Of a stretch of 64,000 nt of DNA, positions 37,043-49,976 are shown in pieces. Positions within the stretch are counted from its first letter, which is position 1. Every line of letters begins with the position of its first letter. The notes under the pieces were generated by a model that did no database searches, was not told the DNA's origin, and saw nothing but the letters and a program-made list of their open reading frames with translations. Both the position numbers and the translations under genes were made by a program. Source of the DNA: Neckera pumila (Eukaryota > Streptophyta > Bryopsida > Hypnales > Neckeraceae); contig OZ018409.1 of the NCBI GenBank assembly GCA_963969595.1, forward strand, positions 23,180,163 to 23,244,162, given 5' to 3'.

Positions 37043-37965
37043 CCCCTAAAGGACCAAACGGCATTTTTTGGCAACATAGCATTTTTGGCAGCTTACTACG
37101 GACGGAAATTTTATTTATTTTTTGTGAAAATTTCACACATTGTGTGCCTGAGGAATAGCTTTAAGGCCCAACAGTTTTCAAAACTTTTGATTACATAGTT
37201 AAAAGATTATTGGATGATATGTCATTTTCAACAGTTGGCGGGCAGCTCAATTTTTTTCTAAAAAATCACTTTTTAAAAAAATAAAAAATTGAAATTGGTT
37301 CTTTAGAATTATGTATACTTGTAAAGCTTTGAATTATTTCATTTTGATTTATGAAATGAAAATTATGAGGTGTTCTAGTTTGTGGGCAGTTATGGATTCC
37401 TTACTCTAAAATAAACTTTGAAGTCCCTTATCTTACTCAATTTTTAATATTTTTGGATAAAAATAAACACTTAGGATGTATATTGTTTATTGTGATATTA
37501 CAACTATTGGGATTGACATTTTTCAATTCCATAGTTAAATTCTTAATAGTTTTGTGTTTTGAATCATTCTCTATCTCTTTCTATAATCTATTTTTTTCCT
37601 ATATATTGTACAATTCCAAATGATCTGAAAATTTTTAAGCATGTAGCCAACTTGATTTGAAGAATGAATCTAAGGAGTAACCACCATTTTGGACATTTTT
37701 TCATTTAAATGTGACCTTGTGAAGTGCAACTGCTTGGTTTTTCGCAAGGCCCAAAAAAGGATTTTTGTCAATTCAAATGCTAATATCTTGCAATCTACAA
37801 GGTGGAAAACTCTTAAATATTTTTTACATACTTTCAGAAAAGTTTACTACAAGATCCTATGGTTACATGTGTCAAATTTTTTTTTCTTCTAAAATTTGGT
37901 ACTTGTACTAGAAATGCCAATTTTGGAGTGTTTTTGGTGAAAACATAGTCTCTGACCTTTAGGGA
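37043..37965 (-). mobile_element. TTAA-family element, 923 bp
   Basis: It starts CCCCTAAAGGACCAAACGG and ends GACCTTTAGGGA, with TTAA on both sides (37039-37042 and 37966-37969). Its AGCTTTAAGGCCC position (about 37157) is the unoccupied equivalent of the nested insertion at 11353-12285. Non-coding. Confidence 0.88.
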
Positions 37966-37969
37966 TTAA

Positions 37970-39099
37970 GATAGGTTGTAGTATTGGTATGGTAAAGTCC
38001 ACATAACATAGAGACTTTAGAAGCTACGTAGTATCAAGTGTTGCTAGGAAAATTGTTAATTTTCTATTTTCTTGAAGTTTACTAAAGTTTCCTATTCACT
38101 TGTAATTCTAGAAATTTACATTGTGAAATTTTTAGAAATTTTTGTAAAGCCATTTTGCATTTATTCACATAGTGAATTTTAAAAATTGAAGCTACTTAGT
38201 AACTTCTTTGCACATTGACAAAATAATCTAAAACATAAATTAGTCATTCAACTACTAAACAATTTATCCTTCATGCAATCAACCAACCACCATTTGCTAC
38301 ATGGCATTATCAATGTCTATTTGAATTCCTATTATTGTTGCAATAAACTCACACCCCTTCAATATCAACCTAGACAACCGAAATGGATAATTTGAAATTT
38401 GATTATGCACTAATAATGTTCGTGTTGCATGCAAATATAACATTGAAGAAGTAATTAAGATTGTTCAAATTACAATATTCAACAACAATGGAGCTTGGTC
38501 AAATGAATCTATGCAAAAAAAGATAATTTAATTGGCATTATATTAAAATGGAGATTTAAAATAGGATTCAACACATTGCCAAATATCCTTTGATTTCTTC
38601 TCAATTGTATTTACATATTGGGCAATGTTGGTTTCTTCTTCCTTCCTAAAACATTTGATGAATTATCAACACATGATGAAGACAACTTTGCCTCTTAGGT
38701 TGTGAACAACTGTGATATAACAACCATACTTACAATATAAAAAGGTGTGACAACTTCCCAGCATGACACTTACTTGCAAGGCACAAAAAGTTGAATGCTT
38801 AACCAATTGCAAGATCGTTGATCAGATGTAAGATAACAAAATGGATAAGTTTACAAAATAACAGCAGTTACAAGAGTCCCACATAGACTAACCAATGTCC
38901 TTTAACAAAGTGTACATCCAATTATCAACATCATTCTACGGAACTCAACTTGAATCACAATAAATCTAGAGTTCCTTACACTTGCAAACTAGGAAATCAA
39001 AGTATGGAACGGAATCGAATCTCTACCAAGAAAGGATCAAATAAACCATGCCTATCACAAAAACGGAAGTGTGTAGTAAAGTGTTCATCTTCAGGAAAA
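37970..39099. other. Intergenic, no gene seen
   Basis: AT-rich to 38800. The last 300 bases are less AT-rich and probably include the 3' region of the minus-strand F-box locus. Confidence 0.4.
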
Positions 39100-40136
39100 C
39101 TATGCCATACCTTTTGTGGGCATGTGAAAAACCTTCACAATACCACCATGAGCACAACAACTTCGAACCGCTCCATGGCGTTTGCTATACCCTTCGGTAA
39201 TCTGGTAAGGCACCGGTAACTCGATAATCAAAACAACCAAGTCATTCATCATGCGAAAATCAGGGCATTTGCATACCATCTCCCATTTGCTTGAGCAAAC
39301 CAGCCTCCAAACACCATGCCGCCCTTCCCGCGTACAAAGCTTGTAAAACTCTCCAGACACATTGTGCACATGTCCATTGGGACTGGAAGAATAATTCCAA
39401 CAGTACCTTTCATTTCCTTCCTGAAGATTAAATACACTGATCGCCTTGGTCTCCTTGTGGAAAGTTGCTGGAACATCATACAAACCGCATAAATCCTCAG
39501 AATGACACATGTAGAAAGCTTCCACATCTTTGAAGTCTGCAAAAGCTCTTCCCTCATCTTTGCTCCACATGTTCTTTACAGAATCATAGACTTGCAATGA
39601 GGTCACTTGACGCTCTCTAAGATCTTTCGTGTAAATGAATGTGATAGTATATCCGCCGTTGACCTTTGCCTTCATCTGGACCAATGTGGGTACTATGGTC
39701 GTGATACGAGGAGAGGGTAGTTCACGACGAACACCGGTCACCATATTCATAACAAAAACTTTAACACCAACAATGAAACAAATGAGGCCACTCGATGTAC
39801 CTGCTATATCAGTGGGATATTTAAACAGACTAGGTTCACAAGTAGCACCTAAATTAGATCGACGGCACTCCTCCTTGTTCTCTTCGCTGAAGAAGATTGT
39901 GCAAGAAGATCACTTTCGTACAGCAGAGAAATTCTCACTAAGGAAGCCTCGGAAAACGCTTGCTGGAATTGAGGAGACGTTATGGAGGATCTCCAAGACT
40001 TGCTCAAAGAACGAATTTGGAGGATATTCTTTACAGGCAGTCTTGCGAAAATGGATATCAACAACTCTTCGGAAAGTTTGCTCCACACGACATGATCCAA
40101 GCAACCCTCGGCCTCATCTCCATCAGAGGACCTCAA
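39100..40136 (-). pseudogene. F-box/kelch-like gene with one frameshift
   Basis: The first frame, 40136 down to about 39895, opens with an acidic leader and a clear F-box (WSKLSEELLISIFARLPVKN, then SLSKSWRSS). The reading must shift by one base near 39895-39925 to continue as FFSEENKEECRRSNLG, and from there it is open to the stop at 39100. The C-terminal part has kelch-type features (SLQVYDSVKNMWSKDE; GLICFIVGVKVFVMNMVTG). The interval is 1,037 bases, two more than a multiple of three, as expected for one indel. If real, the lesion removes the target-binding half. It could be a base-call error, since the rest is well preserved. Confidence 0.75.
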
Positions 40137-42313
40137 TAAGCATGGGTCACTTTGAAAAAATAAAGTTTCAAAGAATAAAAAACTGAACTACATTTTTTAG
40201 ATTTGTACATGAGTATAATGGTTTGAATCATTCTAATTCATTAACAAGGTTAAGTTAGGAGGAGTTTTGGTTTATAAGACGTTATGGAATTTCTAAAGAA
40301 CATTGCATATATTGGTCAAAAATCTAAATAAAATTGAACCAATGAAGGTGGGAAGAGTAGAACCGCAGCTTCTTCATTGGTGATATTGGAGGGAAGTGGA
40401 ATTAGGCATTTCATTGGCACGGTTCTTGCCTAACTGAAAGCTCCCTTGTTGGGTGGGATAATGTAGCCTACTCATTGACCTATTAGACGGTTCAAAACTC
40501 CAATATCTGAGGACTCATAGCAAACCAAAAGGGGTGTTAGAAAAAACGAAGAACATAGTAGAGCAGTAGCTTCCTTGTTGATGATGTTGGCTCACAACAG
40601 AAGAAACAATTGCAATTGTAAGCCAGCTCGATTGTGAATCCAAATTCTCTAAAAATTTACTAAAGCTCAATTGAAGTTTGCATGTCTTGCTTGAGAATTG
40701 CTTCTTCTTGCATAACACAAATCTTGCACAATGACACCTTCTCATGATGATTCAGCAGCTTTTTGTGAGAAAACCACCTAGGTTCCAAACTTCAATAAAT
40801 TAAACCCTAATAGAAATTTATCGGTACATTGTTGATGATTCAACACTTTTAGTCCTGATGGTCTCTTATTCAATTTTAATACAAGCCAAATGGCGGTTCC
40901 TATTTGTGGTTAGAATGACAAATGCCATGCAAATGAACTATCCAGGATTACATATAATGTAACTTTCCTCTATGCCAACTTTGAAGTAAACCCTACACAT
41001 GCTCCTCCCTACTTTTGTTGTAGTGGGAAGAAGCTCTCATTATAAAAATCATTGTGGAATGAAACATAAAAACCAAGTAAATTTGCTAAACCCTCTCCAA
41101 AAGAATTGGCCACAGAAGCTGAGTTGTGCACAAGAGTGCTGTGATGGAGCCTTGCAACTTTTGTCACTCCGCTCCCTAGACCTAAGTTAAAACGAGAACC
41201 CAAACAAGAGAGGAGAAGGCGCGGCGGCTTCTCCATGTGGACCAAAAATTAAGAAAATGTCCCAAAATGCACAAATCGCAAGGTCAGGTAGCATGTTTGT
41301 TGATTTGGACAAATCTTTGTCAATTCTCTCTCATTTAGGACGCCATGTTGACAAATTAAATGTGCAATGGTAAAATTGGCTTGATTAAAGCTCTACAGCA
41401 CCAGGTCTACTATAATATTTGCCAAGCTAGACTACTTTCCATGAAACAACTAAATGCAAAAGTAAACCCATCATTTGTGTTCATAAGCAAGACGTTCTTC
41501 TCAAGTGCAGCAAGTGCTTTGAAAAGACTTTAAGGTAGGCAAACCTATACCCGTTTGTTTAAGAAGATAGGATGCATGCAAGACTCTAGGGAATCAAAGG
41601 AAGTATTCAAGAGATTAGCCTTTTTGCATTGAGTCCAACAACACCAAAAAAATGAGAAATAGTAAAAATGGAAAACCTTGTATTCAAGAGCAAAGTGAGG
41701 ACTTATAGGATTCCTATTACCAATTGTAGACTAGCAGTATGGTGAAGCCTTTACTAACTCATGGTTGACTACTGCAAACACATATATATTAAAAAATGCA
41801 CCATATTTTGTCTACTTTAGAAACTGGAAGCACTTGCCACAAATGTAGGCATTGTAGTCCCAAGCGTGAGGGAATCATGGACTCAATCGAATTAAAACTC
41901 TGCACTGCACGCCAAAGGGCCTTTCATAGGGTTTGGTAAAAGGGACCGCTCGGAAATGGGTTTGCCTACCTTATTTTGCAAAAGGCACTAGATGCATGAC
42001 TAGACGGTCACCAAAACCTTCTGGCAAGGAAGCCATGAGCACAAGCACATGGAAAAGTGAAAGGATTTTAGTAGAGCCTAAGTCATCTGTCCTAATTCAA
42101 TTGCAACACTCATTGAGTGGAAGAAGGAAAATTCATGATCCTCAACACATCAACGCTTGCATTCTCTGGCTAAAAATTAGAGAAGTACAACAAATCACAA
42201 AGACACATGTGTACAATCCAAGTCACACCACTACACCAAGCTATGTACACTGTACCTCAGATGAAGCTGAACTAGGTGTACCAGATTATTGTGCATTAAA
42301 AGCACACAATCCA
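40137..42313. other. Intergenic, no gene recognised
   Basis: About 40160-40290 has TTAA-family interior wording without ends. About 41525-41590 is the inverted partner of about 9010-9070. Several short open frames, including one at 41933-42343 (+), have no family match. The last part would be the original 3' region of the F-box/kelch gene interrupted by the CACTA element. Confidence 0.4.
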
Positions 42314-42335
42314 CTATGGTACAACATTCCAAGAC
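42314..42335 (-). pseudogene. Displaced last codons of the F-box/kelch gene
   Basis: Reading the minus strand from the GAC/GTC target duplication gives the codons for WNVVP followed by TAG (42316-42314), in frame with the gene end at 47401 and above. These are the original C-terminal codons, now more than 5 kb away across the CACTA element. The ending resembles that of other F-box/kelch proteins. Confidence 0.7.
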
Positions 42336-43009
42336 CACTATAAGAAAACTGTATTTTTTCTGATGCCTGACCAAAAACATAGTATGTTTAAGCTGGACAT
42401 GATATGTCCAAAAGAACATGAGATGTCTAGTGGACAAAAGCCGCAAAATTGTAAACTTTTGTAGATGTTGTAGAAAACAGAAGAAAATTACTGTCACAGT
42501 AGTTGGATGCTACCAAAAACAACCATGTTTTTGAAGACATTATTACAGATATATTTATGTTTTAAAAATCATCCAAAAAAATAGTCATAGCCACGTCAGC
42601 ATCCCTGGTCAATTTAACTTTGGATAAATCATTAAAAGTTACTGCGGTCTACGATAAAATAGTTGCCCTAGGTGAAAAAAAAGAGAAAGGGCAGGCAAGT
42701 AGAATAAAAAAGGGTGATGTGGCACCTGACGTCTCAAGTGGCGTGGACACCAGAAAAGCTGAAATGGCACCTGATGTGTCAGGTGACTTGGAAATTTAGT
42801 GAAGTGGACACCAAAAAGTTGATGTGGCATGACACGTCAGCATGGGGATCCACCTGCATCACATTCATGGATGTTCTTGTAGACATCATTTGAGACATAC
42901 AAATGATTTAGTAGACATTACTTTTGACAGCATTGTCAGAAGCTCCCTGTGGCTGGGACGTCCTAACGCATGTTATATAGTGTGTAATTCTTTACGTTTT
43001 ACTGGACAG

Positions 43010-43249
43010 CATGACATCTAATTTTTAAATTCAATTCAAATTTTTTTTTTCTACCCGGCGAACTACTTTTTTGACTTTTGTTGGCATAATTTTTGCTCTC
43101 GAGCATTGATTGAAAAAAAAAAAAATTAGAAAGCTAATGTAATTTCCTATCTTAAAAAAAAATTTCAAAAAATGAGGTCAAAATTTTAGATCGCATGAGC
43201 CTGCCCAAAATCCCAAGTATCCCCCAAGGGGACTTTGGTACTTTAGGGA
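43010..43249 (+). mobile_element. Truncated TTAA-family right end inside the CACTA element
   Basis: The right end reads GCCTGCCCAAAATCCCA through ACTTTAGGGA and is followed by TTAA (43250-43253). The left part is missing. Directly after TTAA comes CCCTTGAAGGTCC, which looks like the left end of another element whose right end I cannot find. Confidence 0.65.
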
Positions 43250-44333
43250 TTAACCCTTGAAGGTCCATGCATCCAAAAAGTGGGTGCACCTTAGTCAACC
43301 TTGATTGTAACTTTTAAAAATAATTATTTTTAGAATTTGATTTAAACAAAGAAAATGGAGCTTGACCAGTTTATCACACATCTAATATGTATCATAATTT
43401 ATAAATTGATTTCCACCTTTAGCTTTAAAAAATCACAATAATTTGATTTTTCCATCAAAACTATTGAAAAAAAAAGCATAAATAGAAAATGCTTTTTTCC
43501 ATTGGTCAAAAATATCAAAATTTTATAAATCTATTAAATAGAAGGATAAATTTGGTCTGATAGTCAAAAATGACTTCAAGGTCTTTGTTGTGGTTGTTTT
43601 GGTTGTAAAAACTAAAATAACCAATTGAAAACTTTTCACACTAATTTCCATTGCTACTTAAAACTTTAAAAAAAATTTCAAATCATTTGGATTATTTTTG
43701 CTATTTTTACTTATTTATGGTCAATTTTTGTATCAAAAATGATAACAATTACATCTTTTTACAAAACAAAGCAAAAATTCTCACAATGATATACAATTTA
43801 GAATCTCAAGTGATAAAAATATAAGATTATTTTTTAATACAATTTAAAATGCTAAATTTTAGCTCAGAGAGGAAGTTTGACTATTTTACAATGGATCAAA
43901 ATGTTTAAGGACTAAGTATTGCCCAATAGGATACATCTACTTGCAATGCACAGGGCCACATAAGAATAATTGCTCAACAAGATGCATAGGTAGATGTATC
44001 AAAATAATCAAAAATGTCATTAAAAACTCCTTCTCAATGAGACACGTTGGGCCATGATAACATTCTGCATTAAGTCATCTTGGGCGGCCTCTCTAATCTC
44101 CTTCTTGCATAATCTTTGGAAGGCTTTGCTCATTTTTTTTATAATAGCCAAGCAAACATTTTTATCTAAGATGTTCCAAACAGCCACTGGTAGAATTTGA
44201 ATAATAATAACAAAAGCTGAATTTGTCATGTCAAGGTGAAATACTAATGAGACGATTCTCTGAAATATGCACGGAAGATTCTCAAAGGCGATGATTCTAT
44301 GCACCACCTACAACACTGCTATGCAAAACTTAA

Positions 44334-44351
44334 GGGGGGGGGGGGGGGGGG
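44334..44351. repeat. G18 homopolymer
   Basis: Eighteen consecutive G inside the CACTA element; possibly length-variable or a sequencing-sensitive site. Confidence 0.9.
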
Positions 44352-44753
44352 AGGAATGCGAGCTCATCAATGTCACAAAGAACAGCAAAGTCTCTGGTAG
44401 GGCATCTTGCGCTATATTCTATAAAACAAAGTCATGTCCTCTACAACATTATCATAAATCTAGGTCAAATCAGACTCAAATGTACTACAAAAGAGGTCAA
44501 ATCCACAAAAATCTGCAAAGTAATTTATTTTTAGCTATCATTTTTTAATGCTAATTTAATAATTATAGGTATTTTAATCCTTTTTGACTAGTATTTGAAG
44601 TCATATTGAGCCTAATATTGATTTATTTATCAAAAATAAAAAATTCTTTATTATAGTTCTAATTGAAGTTCAAATATTAATATATTAGGTTTTTCAATTG
44701 TAAAATAGGATTCTAAATTTTTATAAATAATAATATGATTGAATCCAAAATAG

Positions 44754-44754
<1 letters not shown>

Positions 44755-44801
<47 letters not shown>
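44755..44801. repeat. TA microsatellite, about 23 units
   Basis: An uninterrupted TA array inside the CACTA element. Confidence 0.95.
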
Positions 44802-44804
<3 letters not shown>

Positions 44805-47369
44805 AGAATAAAAAAGGGTTGTTTCTCTACAATTTGAATATTTTTCTATTTTTTATAATATTCATAAGTAAAAATTTGTAAACGTCCTTTTCAATATAAA
44901 AAAAATCCAAATGATGATTGTGTTAGAACAAAAAATGTATATATTATTGACTTTAAGAAGCTATTTTAATATTTTTGGACTTGAATGTCTAAATTTTGTA
45001 TTTGATGAAATTAATAATTTGTCATCAATCATTTATTTAAGTAAAACATTATACTATTTTAAATTCAAGGTTTAATCACTAAAAATCCATTTAAATAGTT
45101 GTATGTTTGAGAAGTATAAAGAATTTGGATGAAAATATCTTTGTAAAGTGCTATATTGTAAAAAGGCACTAAATTTAGCCTTAAAACTAGTGATTTATAT
45201 CTTTCTAAGGATTTTTAGTCTCCAATTTTTTAAAGGGACACATTGCAATACTATTCATCTATAATTTTCTTAAAAATGACAACATCAAAGGAATTTTTAG
45301 ATATAAAAGTTCAAAAAAGGACTCTAGTCCTCTCCTAACAAAGTAATCCCAATGGTACCTTTGAGTGTATTTGACCCACCTATCATGTCTATAAAGATAG
45401 TTCAAATGCTAAAATCTGTTACCTCCTCCCCCTTCTATCATAATTTTTTGACACCTATAACCATTATCGCATTGTACAACTTACTTGTTGCATCAAAATG
45501 TAATAGTTGTACAGTGGCAAAGCACTAGGTTCAACGTCATCATTACATGCATACAAAACATAGTCTGAGACATTATGACGTGTTTGGAGACATAGTATGA
45601 GATGTTAAAACATTTGTGGAGACATCTAAGGAGACTTCAAGACATTTTGAAAGACACAGCTTGGAGTAAGATTGTCTTCATCTCCATTCAAATGCAAACT
45701 TGTACCTTATGCTGTACAATGTGCGTTTCATTACATTCACTAGGAGTTAAGATGTTTAGTGAGTAATGCAAGACATATTCTTACATGTCTAGCAACCTAG
45801 GACATGACCTCAAGCCAAATTTATGATGACATCAACATCCACCACTTACAATTTTGTATTACGTCATTCACAGTGACAAATACCATAGATGTATATAGTC
45901 ACTACCATTCTCTTTTTCAGTCTGAACAGACGACGTCTCTTTATAAACTTTGGAGACTAGATATGGATGTAGAATGACACATGAACATAGAAGGAAAAGA
46001 AAGGTTCAAACAAGGTAGTTATTGCATTCTTTTAAAATTAACAATGCAATAAGTTGTTTTTCTATACTAATAAGAAAGCTTTGAACATGGCAATTCATTA
46101 GGCAATTCAAAAAAATGTGCATGCATTTCACATAAGCAATCCTAAACATGGTAGTGATGTTAAGCTCAGCATCAAGAACCACTACATTTATCCCCCATGA
46201 ATGTTTAAAAGGCACCGTTACTCTTCAAGGAGACATAGAGGTGGACAATCCACTCTATCCTCCTGATGTTCTGCAAGAGATCTGCATGTTGCCTTGCTGA
46301 ATGTGATTTTTGAGTTGTAATTATCCCATATGGTTTGTCTTCCTTCCTACATCCCATTTGTATAAAGAGCTGGTCTTCTCTTTTCTATATAATCACATCA
46401 AGTGGCTTTTCGAGCCATGTGACATAATTGTCAAATATGGTATATTTTATATGGTGTATATGTATGGTGTATTATGTATGGCATATTGTGTATAGTATTT
46501 TATATATGATATATTGTGTACGGTATATGGGATGTTGTATTGGACATTACAATATGCACATGTGCATTATATAGGACAAGTGTGATTGTCCATACTAACA
46601 TCATATTAAAGGTTGCAAGAGGTATTTATGATAAATGCGGATGTCTACATTAACATTGCAAGACATATAGATGTTGAGGTTGACATCTTTAAAAACGACT
46701 AGACATCTAAGGTGACATCTCAAAATAAGTCTTAGAAAACGTCTGGACGTCTAATTAGAAAGTATAAAATTTGGATGTCTTGAAAAGTATCTTTGGCTGT
46801 ACTTTAGAAGTCTAGTGTGTCTATGTTGACATTTGTCACGTCAAAGTAGACATCTTTGATGATCGTGTATGTTATCAAATGCACGTCTAAGTGAACGCCA
46901 CATGCACGGAGGTGAGCATCATGAGAAGCATGATGTGTCCTCCTTGACGTCTTTTAAGACGTTCAGATGTCTATGCTGATGTTGTACAAAACATCACTGA
47001 AATTCTCTATTGCGCTAGAGACCGCTTTTGAAAATGCCACGTCAGCAGCTCTGGATGTCACGTCATCCTATTTTGGCCTCTATGTCAGATGACACGTCAT
47101 TGCCATGTCAGAGGACACATCATCAACGGGTAATGGATGAAAAACTTGTCAAGCTGGTTGCCCATGCTCACGTGGCACCCAGGTGGCAGCCACTTGGCTG
47201 ATTTTTAGGACCCCGTTGACCAGTGTTTTTTTGGATGTCTGTGGTAAAACATGTGATGTCACCGCAGATTTTTGATGTTTTTGGCAAGTCCGCACGGACA
47301 TGATTTTTTGGATGTCCTCATAGACCTGGGAAAACGTCAACCGGGATGTTCCTTATTTGAATTTGGACA

Positions 47370-48591
47370 TCAGAAAAATCTTGCATTTCTTATAGTGGAC
47401 GCTTGACTCATGGAACCTCCTCTATAGCACTTAATCCTCAGAAAGCAGTTTGGAAGGCTACTCCACTCTCCTGTAGACAAGTCTAAAATCCAAAAATGCC
47501 CACCGTTGCTATAGGAGACTAGAAACACCATCAAAAAGCCTTCACATGCTTCAAGGGTCATATACCAACAGTCCTTCTCCAAAAGGTCTTCAAAAGGAGA
47601 GCACAAGTATGACTTCTCTTGTACCCAATTGTTTGGATTATTTTGCATACAATACTTAATGATGCAATGTCCTTCCGCTGCTAAAATTTCACCATTAAAT
47701 GTGTTCCTGTGCAGCACAAATATGCAGTCCTTGTGAGGCACATACATAATCATCAATGCTCCTTGGAAAGGATCCATTAAATTACGATCCTTTAGTTGTC
47801 CTTTAGCAAAATCATACACACTTTGAGTAGTAATTGTGCTTCTGAAACTCCCAGTAAAGATATCATACTCCCAACTGTGAGTGAAACCAAAAATGAAACC
47901 AAGTAGCAGAGTTGCTTTAGTCCATTGCCTTGCACCATAATCATATATCTCTATTGTGGGACGGCCTTTTATGCTTTTGCCAACCACCACCACCCTATAA
48001 CACTTCATTTCAAAGTCCACTTCGATGTGCATCATTTTGGGCAGGGTTAAATAAACATATTGCAGAGGCGGGAGTTTACGCCGAACTCGAGTCAAGAGAT
48101 TCACCACAACAATGCATAGGAGATTGGCTTTGCTGGGTTTCCATGTGGAGGCAAAGCAAACCAATCCACCATCGAGTGCATGCATATCATGCCATCCATC
48201 ATCACAAGAAACAGGATTCCCGGACGCAAACAATATGAATATTACGCAAACAATATGAATATCTGAAACCTGTACGCATTCCATATTCATAACGCCATGA
48301 AAACTCTGCAATCCTTATGGGACTAGTTTGGTCAAGTGCATGGTTGATTTCCGAGTTCACAGTAGCCATGTCTTTGTTCCATTATCTCGAGAGACTGTGC
48401 AGCCAAGTGATATCAGGCACTGGCAGACATGCCAAAACAAGAAGTAGCAACTCATTTGGAAGAGTTCTTCAGAGAATAGGATTCAGCATCTTCGGATCCA
48501 CTGAAATGATTTTGCGTGAGGCAATCTGGTTGAGTAAGCTTTGTAACTCCAACTCTGGAGGTTCTCCCTGATCGTCACCTACCCAAGGCAT
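47370..48591 (-). pseudogene. F-box/kelch gene, decayed and truncated by CACTA
   Basis: A possible start ATG is at 48591. The F-box is recognisable (RTLPNELLLLVLACLPVPDI, about 48448-48389) but has a TGA just before it and a TAA inside the conserved SR-x-WNK motif. A 19-bp tandem duplication (about 48226-48263) and at least one more frame change follow. The kelch part is then open down to 47370, with segments such as CYRVVVVGKSIKGRPTIEIY and FWILDLSTGEWSSLP. The last nine residues and the stop codon are read from the terminal repeat of the CACTA element (boundary 47397/47398). The gene was therefore hit by point mutations, a duplication and a transposon. It cannot encode an F-box protein as it stands; the kelch part could be translated only from an internal start. 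Confidence 0.85.
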
Positions 48592-49976
48592 TCAGCTTCT
48601 CTTGCAGGAGCTAGGCTACATAACAAAAATCGGGTCGTTCACCATCATCGTCCACGACAGCATGGCCCAACCGCCTTGTTTGTCACTAGATTTGCATTTT
48701 TCTCTGTTCCTTTTCAACATCTTGGGTGACCTCTTCTGTTGTATTCCTCTCAGCCGATGTAAATGATAAACACTAAAGGAACTGAAGGTCAAGTTTTCAC
48801 TAACCTAGAAATCGAAAAACTTTCTCAAACGCCCTCCTCGCAGATTGGGCTCCATAGCCATTTCCAGTTCTGATTTGACAGAACAATAATTGAAGACTGG
48901 AATTTGAAAGCATACTAATAAATATACATCATGAATATGGAGCTTTGAATCAAAGTACCTAAACGAAGTAGTCAGTTGTGGGCTTGGCACAGGATTGTGG
49001 ACTACGCCATGTCCACATTGATTCACGTCAAGAACACCCTCCGCCACCTTCTAGACAGCACCCATTCCATCCAACACAGATGAAAAGCATCGCAAAAAAG
49101 TAAAACTTCACAACATACCCTAAAGCAACACCACTTCACGACATATATCCTAACCCTCACAAGTCGGCATGCTCTCTACTCCAACCTTCAAGAGCTATGC
49201 ATTTCATCTCTGAATTGAAAGACGTCTACAAGAAGCTGCTATCATCTCCAGTTTGTCAAGGAATTCAATTCCCAGTAAAACATCTTCTGATCCATAAACA
49301 GGCGCTCAGTAAAAGATCATGTCAGTAGAAGATGAAGAGCTGATGAAGCAAAGAAGCTTTAAGAATAAGACTCACACTCTTCTTTCACATTGAACTAGTG
49401 TGTTACTACAACCAAAATAAAAGTAAAAATAATTTTCTAATTTTTTCAAAATCAAAATAAAAGTAAAAGAAATTTTCTAATTTTTCAAAACCAAAATAAA
49501 AATAAAAGTGATTTTCTAATTCTTCAAAACCAAAAATAACTCAAAAATCCATAACTTTCTTATTGTACAGTTAGGTCTAATTCATTTACAAACTGCCAAT
49601 TTGAAGCATTCAAATTCTTTTTATACAATGTATAGTATCATTGGTGTATTTTGCTAAGCATAATTATCATTGCATCCTAACATAATCCCAGTCTAGCAAA
49701 CCAAATTTCAATTTAAAAAAAGTAAAACTCCATTTTTATTGAAAACAATTGGTGATTCAATTTTTAAGTTTGATTGTGGATATCTGTAGGGAACATCTCC
49801 CAAAAAGTCTTACAATTCCTTCTATAGAGGTTTTAATGTTGAAGTGTATATGCCCAAATATTGTAAAATTAGATATCTCTTATTATAATTAGATTTTTCT
49901 ATTTTCCTCTCATGGTAACTAATCTTTTACATTTGAACATGATGGTACATTCACTTTGACAAAGTTTTCTATTTAA
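48592..49976. other. Intergenic, no gene recognised
   Basis: The part nearest the F-box pseudogene has mixed composition and may be its old promoter. A small minus-strand frame at 48805-49047 has no match. 49412-49535 is a tandem repeat. Confidence 0.4.
49412..49535. repeat. Tandem repeat, about 40-bp unit, three copies
   Basis: The unit CAAAATAAAAGTAAAA followed by TTTTCTAATT occurs three times with small changes. The wording resembles the start of the dispersed repeat at 28497 and 61813. Confidence 0.65.

Larger units (their letters stand above)
42336..47397. mobile_element. Non-autonomous CACTA (En/Spm) element, 5,062 bp
   Basis: The left end CACTATAAGAAAACTG (42336) and right end ATTTCTTATAGTG (to 47397) are inverted. 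TTTTTCTGATG follows inside on both sides, giving about 30 bp of imperfect terminal repeat. A 3-bp duplication GAC flanks it (42333-42335 and 47398-47400), as CACTA transposition makes. Both subterminal regions carry many GACGTC, GATGTC and GACATC-like words (42370-43000 and 46640-47390), the pattern of transposase-binding repeats. No transposase frame is visible; small frames at 44020-44307 and 46006-46215 (-) are unassigned. The interior holds a truncated TTAA element, a G18 run and a TA array. Mobilisation would need a transposase from elsewhere. Confidence 0.9.

Noticed and set aside
41933..42343. 136-codon plus-strand frame
   Set aside because: It has no family match and overlaps the CACTA border and the original 3' end of the minus-strand F-box gene.
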